This document shows, in pieces, positions 27,347 to 34,065 of a DNA stretch of 34,065 nt. Position 1 is the first letter of the stretch. Each line of letters starts with the position of its first letter. Made by a program: the position numbers and the translations under genes. Under the pieces are notes generated by a model. The model had not been told where the DNA came from, did no database searches, and saw only the letters and a program-made list of their open reading frames with translations. The stretch is from contig MU604079.1 of assembly GCA_025201845.1 (NCBI GenBank), positions 1 through 34,065 on the forward strand, given 5' to 3'. The stretch comes from Martensiomyces pterosporus. Its lineage: Eukaryota; Kickxellomycota; Kickxellomycetes; Kickxellales; Kickxellaceae.

Positions 27347-28966
27347 ATGTCAGAGACCAAGAGTAGCAGTGCCAGTGCAGCAGAGCGGCCAGCAGAGAAG
27401 CGCGCTCGCGTAAACCCGCGTTCCAACTTCCCCCATAGCGGCCGGAGGTCGCCAAGCAGCACCACACCGGCGGACATGGAGCCGGTGCGCATCAACCCAT
27501 GGTACCTTACCGACGAGTTCGCCAAGCCCTACCGTGAGGCCTACACCAACATGGACCTCAACGAAACACGCATGATCAGCCAGCCCTCTGGTACTGGCGA
27601 GGGGATAATCGTCGCCAGTCCCTTCCACACGGGCAAGCTGCGCAACGTCCTACCGAAGGAGTTCCTTCTTGGGCTCAAGGACGAGCTGAGGGGCCTCAGC
27701 TGGCACCGGAGGTCCAATGACCTCTATTCGTTCAACCAAACCGACGATCTGGCGCTCAACAGCATGAAGCACATCAAGGCGCTCCGCGACTATTTGGCTG
27801 GCGAAGAATTTGTTGGGTTTATGGAGAGAATTACGGGCATCGAGCTTACTCGTGGGTACTTGGATCTGGCTGCACAGCGATACAAGAAAGGCGACCATTT
27901 GCTTTGCCACGACGACGATGTTCATCGCGGAAAGCTCGCTCGCAAGATCGCGTATATCATTTATTTGGTCGATGAAGACTGGTCGGCAGAGGATGGAGGC
28001 GCGCTGGGGTTGTTTGGGAACGACGAGAATAGGTACCCAACAAAGGTCGTGGAGAGGATCGTGCCAGAGTTCAACTCGATCGGATTCTTCCTCACTGGCC
28101 TTGTCTCGTATCACACGGTTGAGGAGGTCACTGTCAGGAAGGAGGCTGGCGAAAGGTGGTCGGTGACGGGGTGGTTCTATGGCCCTGTCACGCCCGGGGT
28201 TACCCCCGATGCTGCTCATATGCCGGCCCTGCCGCCATCAGTGGTCCCTACAGCCAGTACGCTTGAGAGTGCATGTGACAGCGGATCGGAAGATAACGAC
28301 CGAGCTGAATGGGCCAAATGGATCAGCGCTGACTACCTAAAGGCATCCGTCCAGGAACAGGTTCAAAACACATTCTTGGAGCAGAGCAGCGTCGAGCTCA
28401 GAGACTTTTTGCGCGCGGATGTATATGAAAAGATCACCAGCGAGCTCAACAGCGAGTACTGGGCAAAGGCAAAGCTCCAAGGTCCAGCGCATGTGCGCCA
28501 GTACCTGGAGGCAGACACATCGTCTGCCGCTGCGCCTACAGTAGGCGAGGTAGCGAAGTTCCTCCGCTCTACCTGCTTCGCCCGACTGCTCGCGAGCCTC
28601 ACGTCCCTAGACTTGGTCGGCGGATCACAGGAGGTGCGCAAGTTTGAGCACGGTCATTACACGCTAATCCACGATCAGGCACTAGAGCCCAATGGTCTTG
28701 ATGCGATTCTCTCTCTTCTGCCCAAGCGCAAGGACAAGAGCGGTGAGGGAGACAACTGGAACGAATCCTGGGGCGGAGCCACCCACTATATCGCTGACAA
28801 GGACGAATTGCTACGCATCTACCCAGAGATCAACTCTCTTTCGCTGGTTCTGCGCGACGAGGGAACACTTCGCTTTGTCAAGTATCTCAACCACATGGCC
28901 GAGGATATGCGTCAAGAGATCTCTATGGTGTACACCGAGGAGATGTCGTCCGAAGACTCGATGTAA
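27347..28966 (+). CDS. Prolyl-hydroxylase-like dioxygenase Tpa1/OGFOD1/Ofd1
   Basis: Encodes 539 residues. The N-terminus is a basic, disordered segment with KRARVNPR (18-25), a likely nuclear signal. The catalytic double-stranded beta-helix (about 95-280) shows the Fe(II) ligands His188 and Asp190 in LLCHDDDVH and His256 in SYHTVEEV, with the 2-oxoglutarate-binding Arg270 before WSVTGWFYG. The spacing from first to second His (68) is the same as in yeast Tpa1. After an acidic linker a second, non-catalytic fold follows (about 395-515). The family hydroxylates a proline of ribosomal protein uS12 and acts in translation fidelity or, in fission yeast, oxygen sensing. The frame is open upstream with an ATG at 27203, but that extension is pyrimidine-rich leader, so 27347 is preferred. 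It converges with the next gene, 72 bp apart. Confidence 0.95.
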   Translation: MSETKSSSASAAERPAEKRARVNPRSNFPHSGRRSPSSTTPADMEPVRINPWYLTDEFAKPYREAYTNMDLNETRMISQPSGTGEGIIVASPFHTGKLRNVLPKEFLLGLKDELRGLSWHRRSNDLYSFNQTDDLALNSMKHIKALRDYLAGEEFVGFMERITGIELTRGYLDLAAQRYKKGDHLLCHDDDVHRGKLARKIAYIIYLVDEDWSAEDGGALGLFGNDENRYPTKVVERIVPEFNSIGFFLTGLVSYHTVEEVTVRKEAGERWSVTGWFYGPVTPGVTPDAAHMPALPPSVVPTASTLESACDSGSEDNDRAEWAKWISADYLKASVQEQVQNTFLEQSSVELRDFLRADVYEKITSELNSEYWAKAKLQGPAHVRQYLEADTSSAAAPTVGEVAKFLRSTCFARLLASLTSLDLVGGSQEVRKFEHGHYTLIHDQALEPNGLDAILSLLPKRKDKSGEGDNWNESWGGATHYIADKDELLRIYPEINSLSLVLRDEGTLRFVKYLNHMAEDMRQEISMVYTEEMSSEDSM

Positions 28967-29038
28967 CGCGATTCTACCTTCCATATAGATTGCGCACCTA
29001 TTTTTGAATGGAATGCAATAGGTTAGGTATTTGAAAAA

Positions 29039-32032
29039 CTAGAGCATTCTATACTCAAGACTCCTTCCCCCACGCTGAATGCCCGTTGTAAGCGACCTGC
29101 TTGGCGGCGGCGTGGTTGTGCTCGCACGCTGTGTACTTGACGCCGACGTTTTGATCCCAAGCGATTCCCTCTGTTTTCTGGCCATGCTCAGGTCTCTCAA
29201 TATTTCGGATCTTCTGGTGGATGATATCGACAGCGAGCCAACAACAGGCTTGTTGCTGCTGTCGCTACGGAGATTAATGCGCGGAGTCACTGGTTTGTCG
29301 ACAGTTTTAGCTGTGCGCCTACCTGGCGTCTTCGAGCCCAGGGTTGGACTGATACGAGAAGTGCCAGTGGACCCGGCATGAGACAGGCGGCGGGTCTGCT
29401 GGCTAACAGGCTTGTCCGCTGCTGCGGCATTTAGGTGTGCTGCTTGATGGCCATTTTTGCGCCGACGATCGCGAGCATGCTCACCAGCATTCACAACAGC
29501 CTGGCAGCAGCGATTCTGGTCCTGTTTGATTTCCTCGCTTAGGTATTTGTGGAGTTCACCAGCAGCCTGTGTAGGTCGAGGCACAGGTGTGTGCAGTGCA
29601 GACAGCGAGGGCGTTCTCTCCAACTTCTGAGGATTCTGGGTGCTGATATCTACGCTCTGATGGTGGCTCCCAGCCGCAGTGTAATAAGGCGTGGCAACAG
29701 CATCCTCTTTTTGCATGTCACTCGTACCGGAAAGGGACACTGGTGTGGTATCCAAAGCTCCAGCAAACGATTCACCACAATCATCAGCTGATGCTGTAGC
29801 TTGAGACCCGTCAGGCCCAACGGTAGAGCTCGTGTCTCGCTTGCGTTTCCTCGCTGCCTCACCTGGCCTGGCGTAGACAGACTCCATCTCCTCAATCCGC
29901 CTTCGCAAGATGGCGTTCGTGCGTCTCTCTTCGTCGAGCTTCTCCTCAGCCACAACCAGCTTCTCATGGGCGTTCCTGGCCTGCTTCCTAGACTCTACGA
30001 GCTGAGCATCCCACTCACGCCGATGGTCCTCCAATATGTCCTCAGGCCGCTGTGGCTCATCAAGTCTTCTTAGAGCATCGCTTAAACGTGCCTCCAGAGC
30101 CCTAGTGCTGTTGAGAAGCAACCGCTCGTGATCTTGAGATCTTGCCAGCCTCTTTGACAGCTCCGTGCACTTTTGCTCGAGCTTCACAGTGAGCGACTGA
30201 AGTTCAGCACGTCTGGCTTCACTGGCATTCCCATCACGTGCGACGTGCAGTGCTCTCTTGGTCTCCTCGTGAGCCAGCTGCTCGCTCTTCAGCCGGCCGG
30301 TGAATGACTCTAGATCCGATTCAAGACCATTGCACTTGCCAATCAGGTCTGTCCTCTCGCAGCTGACTACGGCAAGGACCTGTTGCGTCTCCTCAAGCTT
30401 GTGCTTGGTTGAGTCCAGCTCACCTGAAAGCGACGACGCCTTGCTTGCGACTGCTCGGACTCTAGCCTTCAGGTCCTCGATCTCTTTGGAGTTGGCTTCT
30501 GTTATCGACTTTAAACCGCACTCCAGCTCGTCAGTTTTCTGAGAGTGCTCGGTGCACTCCGCCTCCAACTCCTTTATACGGTGCTTGAGCGTTAATTTTT
30601 CCGTGTCGAGCCTGTATATCTCTGTGTTGAGCACGACGATTTGTGAATTCAGCTTGTCCCGCTCAGCGATCGACTCTGTACAGAATTTTTCGAAGGCACA
30701 CAATGTCTCGTTAGCCAGCTCGATGCTTTCCCGCGAATCTTCCTCAAGGGCCATGACATCATCGTATAGCTCTCCGCTGGTACCTTCTGCGTCATTGCCT
30801 GCTGTGGATTCAGTAATAGGAGGCTGCTGGTGTTCCATGACGGCTGTTTTTGCTTCTGCATCATCACAGCCAGCAGATATTTCGTCGGCAATGGCAATTG
30901 ACCTGCCGATGCACTCACTTATAGCCTTGTGCATATCGCCCAGAGACTGTGCGGTGTTCTCCAGAGGCAGTGGTGGTCTCTTGTATGCACCTGCAGGTTT
31001 GCCGGATGTCTTTTCGTCTGAAATCTCAGCCATTCCTTCTGCTGCCTCCAACGGCAAGGCTGTCTCGTACTCAGAGTTTGAGACTTGCATACCCACTAAT
31101 GTACCAGGTTCACCGCCACCGATGATTGACTGCCCAGCAATATCTGCCAAGAAGCGCATTGCACTAGCCACTGACTCCTGGTCGCTTGCATTCAACGGCA
31201 TCGCAGTGAAGCTGTGGTCCAAGCTTAGACCAACACTGTCGCATGTGCCAACCAAGGCGCTTGTCGCAAACTGATGCATATGCACATCCTGGCCTGCATC
31301 GACTGGCTGTGCAAACCCTTGCAGCCCCATCTGCAGGTTTTGAGGAAGTGCAGTGCACTTCCCACATGCGCTGGCAGCAGTGGTATCTGGCTGGTAGTCG
31401 TCGACATCCACTCCTCCACTATCGCCAGCCATCTCTTCGTTGTAGCATTCCTCGTCGTACCCAGTACTGTCACCACAATCGGTGTCGCTGGCATCATCGC
31501 CATCAGACGATCCTATACTAATGGCATCCCCGCACTTGTTCGGATCTGCAGCTGACTCCTCAGTGTTGTCGCCGTTCTCTACGGCCCAAGAGCTCTTGGC
31601 ATTCAGCCACGCATTCTGAATGTCAGTACCTGGCGACTCGTTTTGATCCAAGCCATCCACATACTCGTACTCGTCGTACCCGTAATCCTGCTCGCCAGCT
31701 TCCTCTACAGACCGCTCCCCATCAAGAACAGCGTGGTCGTGCATCCACTGGTCAAAGCTGACCCTGCTAGCAGTCAAGTTCTCCGTATCATCAGAGCCCA
31801 TGATTTCCCGCGTCATCCCTATATCCTCGCCTTCGTCAGCATTGATATCCTCGCTGCTCTCGGTGCCAGCACTACCCGAGCCAGAGTCAGCGCCAGTGCC
31901 GAAACCAAATATATTCTGGTGCTCTTTATGGAAGGAGTTTACCGCCTGATCAATGGTGCTTGCACCGTTGGCTACACCTTCTACGGTCTCAGACTCTATT
32001 TCTGCTGCCGTAGCTAGTGGGGTCGCTTCCAT
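29039..32032 (-). CDS. Large acidic/coiled-coil/basic protein, unknown family
   Basis: Encodes 997 residues in three zones. The first 215 are strongly acidic and disordered (many Asp/Glu/Ser/Gly). About 425-720 is a long coiled coil with clear heptads (for example LNSQIVVLNTEIYRLDTEKL at 461-480, KLDEERRTNAILRRRIEEME at 698-717). A basic RKRKRD cluster (728-733) follows and can act as a nuclear signal. The last 260 residues are Ser/Thr/Pro-rich and basic with many TP/SP sites (TPRINLRS, PTLGSKTPGRR). This build is common among spindle-pole, kinetochore and chromatin-associated scaffold proteins, but none is recognised. It should dimerise through the coil. The start at 32032 is the first ATG. 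Confidence 0.85.
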   Translation of the reverse strand: MEATPLATAAEIESETVEGVANGASTIDQAVNSFHKEHQNIFGFGTGADSGSGSAGTESSEDINADEGEDIGMTREIMGSDDTENLTASRVSFDQWMHDHAVLDGERSVEEAGEQDYGYDEYEYVDGLDQNESPGTDIQNAWLNAKSSWAVENGDNTEESAADPNKCGDAISIGSSDGDDASDTDCGDSTGYDEECYNEEMAGDSGGVDVDDYQPDTTAASACGKCTALPQNLQMGLQGFAQPVDAGQDVHMHQFATSALVGTCDSVGLSLDHSFTAMPLNASDQESVASAMRFLADIAGQSIIGGGEPGTLVGMQVSNSEYETALPLEAAEGMAEISDEKTSGKPAGAYKRPPLPLENTAQSLGDMHKAISECIGRSIAIADEISAGCDDAEAKTAVMEHQQPPITESTAGNDAEGTSGELYDDVMALEEDSRESIELANETLCAFEKFCTESIAERDKLNSQIVVLNTEIYRLDTEKLTLKHRIKELEAECTEHSQKTDELECGLKSITEANSKEIEDLKARVRAVASKASSLSGELDSTKHKLEETQQVLAVVSCERTDLIGKCNGLESDLESFTGRLKSEQLAHEETKRALHVARDGNASEARRAELQSLTVKLEQKCTELSKRLARSQDHERLLLNSTRALEARLSDALRRLDEPQRPEDILEDHRREWDAQLVESRKQARNAHEKLVVAEEKLDEERRTNAILRRRIEEMESVYARPGEAARKRKRDTSSTVGPDGSQATASADDCGESFAGALDTTPVSLSGTSDMQKEDAVATPYYTAAGSHHQSVDISTQNPQKLERTPSLSALHTPVPRPTQAAGELHKYLSEEIKQDQNRCCQAVVNAGEHARDRRRKNGHQAAHLNAAAADKPVSQQTRRLSHAGSTGTSRISPTLGSKTPGRRTAKTVDKPVTPRINLRSDSSNKPVVGSLSISSTRRSEILRDLSMARKQRESLGIKTSASSTQRASTTTPPPSRSLTTGIQRGGRSLEYRML

Positions 32033-32410
32033 TGTAAAGCCTCTAATTAGTCCCCTTGCTGGTGCCGCTGCTGCCTCTGAAATGCAAATTACCAGGGGTG
32101 CTTTTTTGCAAAGGTATGTGTAAGTGAGAAGGGGAAGAAGGGAATGCTGTTTCTTTCAACAACGCTGAATAGTAATGGCAGGAGGAATGATGTCAGTAAT
32201 GGCTGGCAGGCGCTTCAGAGCTAGAGTAAATAACCGAACGCGACAGAAACCTCAAAGCCGCTCAGGGAACGGAACAGGGCCACAGACAATATATCGGACG
32301 TGCTCCAAAGCCCTAGACACAGGCGAGCTCATGGGGCAACATCACGTGGGTTGTGGGTAGACGTGGCTTTCTAATGTAACAAAAAACAGCAAAGCTACAA
32401 AAGACATGCT
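32033..32410. other. Promoter region of coiled-coil gene
   Basis: The 378 bp between two minus-strand genes hold the leader of the coiled-coil gene, a CACGTG E-box at 32343-32348 about 310 bp upstream of its ATG, and the 3' end of the AUH-like gene. No TATA box and no ORF worth calling. Confidence 0.4.
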
Positions 32411-33355
32411 TTAGCACCCCTTGTAAACGGGCTTGCGCTTCTCCTTAAAGGCACGCAAGCCTTCAAGTCTGTCCTCGGTGGGGATAACCTGTGCATAGCA
32501 CAGCTGCTCAACATCCAGCCCAGTGGCAGGATCTACGCTGTTTGCATGGTCAATAGACCTCTTTGCCATGCGGACAGCGATCGGCCCATTGGGCAGAATC
32601 TCCCTAGCCCACTCAAGAGCCCGCTCATACCCAAGACCATGGTCCCCAGCGCTTTGCTCGTCCATGCACTCTGCTGGCTCAACAACATCGTTGACGATGC
32701 CCATGGACAGAGCAGGGTAAGGGCCCAAGCGTCTTGCTGTGAACACCAGCGCCTTCGTCTGGGATGGGCCAATCAACTTTGTCAGCCTCAGCGTGCCGCC
32801 AGCGCCCGGAATAATAGCCAGGGAGGTCTCTGGCAGCCCCAAGAGTGCCCTAGGGCCAGCCACACGCAGATCGCAGCAAAGCGAGAGCTCAAAGCCACCT
32901 CCCAGTGCAGCGCCGTCTAGGGCGGCAATTGTTGGCTGGGGGAGGTTTTCGAGCTCCTTGAACGCCGTTTTCATGCTGTGGAGGAACTGCTCAACCTCCA
33001 CAGGCGACATTGTGGCGCGCTCCTTCAGGTCGGCTCCAGCACAGAACACTCCGGGGACGGCGCTGCGCAGAATCACGACGCGTGCTTCGCGGTCAAATCT
33101 AATATCCTCCAAAGCGCTGCGGAAAGAGCTGACCAAGCTACGAGATAGCGCGTTTTTGGCCTTGGGTCTGTTGAGCGTCAGTGTGACGATCCCCTTGTCG
33201 GCTCCGGTGTGGCGTGTCAGTGTGATTTCTTCGGTAGAAGCAGTCGTGGTTGAAACGAAACGAAAGAGCTGTGCAGTGTTGTTGGCATGGGCGATATTTG
33301 AACGCAGCTGATGGCCGATGCGGACAGAAGGAGTGGTGAATAGGGAGCGAAGCAT
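32411..33355 (-). CDS. Mitochondrial enoyl-CoA hydratase, AUH/methylglutaconyl-CoA hydratase type
   Basis: Encodes 314 residues of the crotonase superfamily. The first 35-40 residues are rich in Arg, Ser and Thr with no acidic residue, a typical mitochondrial presequence (MLRSLFTTPSVRIGHQLRSN). The crotonase core shows NRPKAKNALS (62-71), the oxyanion-hole motif VFCAGADLKERATM (103-116), ALGGGFELSLCCDLRVA (150-166) with Glu156, and LGLPETSLAIIPGAGGT (172-188) with Glu176. Both catalytic glutamates are present. AGADLKER is characteristic of AUH, which hydrates 3-methylglutaconyl-CoA in leucine breakdown; the animal enzyme also binds AU-rich RNA. General short-chain enoyl-CoA hydratase activity is the alternative. 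The start at 33355 supplies the presequence. Confidence 0.93.
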   Translation of the reverse strand: MLRSLFTTPSVRIGHQLRSNIAHANNTAQLFRFVSTTTASTEEITLTRHTGADKGIVTLTLNRPKAKNALSRSLVSSFRSALEDIRFDREARVVILRSAVPGVFCAGADLKERATMSPVEVEQFLHSMKTAFKELENLPQPTIAALDGAALGGGFELSLCCDLRVAGPRALLGLPETSLAIIPGAGGTLRLTKLIGPSQTKALVFTARRLGPYPALSMGIVNDVVEPAECMDEQSAGDHGLGYERALEWAREILPNGPIAVRMAKRSIDHANSVDPATGLDVEQLCYAQVIPTEDRLEGLRAFKEKRKPVYKGC

Positions 33356-34065
33356 TTTCCAAGCGCGCTTTTAGAGCAGAGAAGCAGGCGTGCAATAAAC
33401 AAAGAAAAACTGCAAATAAAATGCGAGAAAGCAGAGACAAGAAAGAGGGCAATGCGGTGGGAAACTGGTCAGTTCGCTTGAGCTGCATTATTACATTTTC
33501 CTTTACCAGACTTTTTCCCACGCGCCATCATCAACTGCCCTGATAAGGAAAGCTGGCATCACTAGTCGCAGCTTGACCCCAATAACGGAAAGGTCAAGTG
33601 AGCATCGCCCAGCCTTAATGCTGCTCAGCCAATGTGGTTTGACCGGTACTCGTTTTATGTGCATACATTAGTGTAGCTTTGGATTGCTTGATAGGAATAA
33701 ATCGGCTCAGTTGTTACTGTGTTCTTAGAATCAGCATTCGCCAAGATAAAAAACCCCAAACCTGCACTTACATAGTTTAAATGCAAGGAAGGTGGAGAGC
33801 GGGGAGTGGGGACAAATATGGCTATATGCCAATTTTTCACAACAAGGGGCTGCTGTGGAAAGGCTGGCTGTCTTTTATGAATGCAGCATACTATGTGTTT
33901 GCCCTAATGCACACCATACACCTGCTCCAATACCTACACAGGATGTGTAATGTGAAATATCAAAATCTGTTAACATGTACTGACAAAGTAAATCTATGAA
34001 TAGCTTGAACAGTGGCAAGGTAGGAGTGTGTGTTGGACCCTGTGCAACTGTCAAATCGAGTGAGG
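33356..34065. other. Right flank: AUH promoter and AT-rich DNA
   Basis: The left 200 bp should be the promoter and leader of the AUH-like gene. The remainder is AT-rich. A 72-codon plus-strand frame (33781-33999) encodes a Tyr/Leu/His-rich stretch without domain and is not called as a gene. The last 44 bases are the second repeat copy. Confidence 0.45.
34022..34065 (+). repeat. Right copy of 44-bp exact inverted repeat
   Basis: Starts AGGAGTGTGTGTTGG and runs to the last base. It is the exact reverse complement of 977-1020, without a mismatch. The base before it (34021) no longer matches, so the copy begins here and continues outside the window. A nine-base TACTGACAA lies just inside the boundary of both copies, separated from the right copy by about 40 extra bases; this may be chance. 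Confidence 0.93.

Noticed and set aside
8845..32348. Enrichment of CACGTG in intergenic DNA
   Set aside because: Three intergenic copies (8845, 27162, 32343) in roughly 13 kb of non-coding DNA is about what chance predicts, so only their promoter positions are noted.
33781..33999. 72-codon plus-strand ORF at the right end
   Set aside because: Short, no domain, no promoter evidence, and next to repeat DNA.
1..34065. CRISPR arrays, bacterial operons, phage or defence islands
   Set aside because: No regularly spaced repeats, no ribosome-binding-site-led gene strings, and the gene content is clearly eukaryotic.

Overview
The window looks like nuclear DNA of an early-diverging fungus, most plausibly a zygomycete of the Kickxellomycotina type (for example Coemansia). 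The supporting evidence is the gene set and its style: Mediator subunit MED14, a forkhead factor, an ABHD13/Bem46-type hydrolase, a Tpa1/OGFOD1 dioxygenase with both of its folds and a fungal cation-diffusion facilitator. Every gene, including one of 6.6 kb, reads as a single uninterrupted ORF under the standard code. The taxon is an inference from memory of these families; no search was run. There are no bacterial-style operons. Genes are monocistronic and sit on both strands, and several have a TATA-like box about 160-270 bp before the start codon.

Layout. 1-2365: gene-poor DNA that includes one copy of a dispersed repeat. 2366-3733 (+): forkhead transcription factor. 3954-4181 (-): possible 75-residue protein, with a TG microsatellite upstream. 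5558-6604 (-): 348-residue protein of unknown family. 7617-8534 (-): mitochondrial carrier, divergent from 9119-10252 (+), a membrane-anchored alpha/beta hydrolase. 10475-11818 (+): tubulin-tyrosine-ligase-family enzyme with a long glutamate tract, convergent with 12001-13908 (-), an ABCG half-transporter. 15288-16835 (-): CDF metal transporter. 17661-18155 (-): 164-residue Ser/Pro-rich protein. 18156-20181: about 2 kb without a supportable gene. 20182-26769 (-): a very long MED14, divergent from 27347-28966 (+), Tpa1/OGFOD1. That gene converges on 29039-32032 (-), a 997-residue acidic/coiled-coil/basic protein of unknown family. 32411-33355 (-): AUH-like mitochondrial enoyl-CoA hydratase. 33356-34065: gene-poor, ending in a second, inverted copy of the repeat seen near the left end.

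The genes do not form one pathway. They are ordinary chromosomal functions: transcription (forkhead, MED14), translation-linked hydroxylation (Tpa1), mitochondrial metabolism (carrier, AUH), membrane transport (ABCG, CDF), tubulin modification (TTL) and a lipase-like hydrolase. I found no clear new multi-gene system. The observations most worth checking are the exact 44-bp inverted repeat shared by the two ends, the tubulin-tail-like insertion in the TTL enzyme, the altered TM2 metal site and extra Cys/His motif in the CDF protein, the oversized MED14 and the unrecognised proteins.
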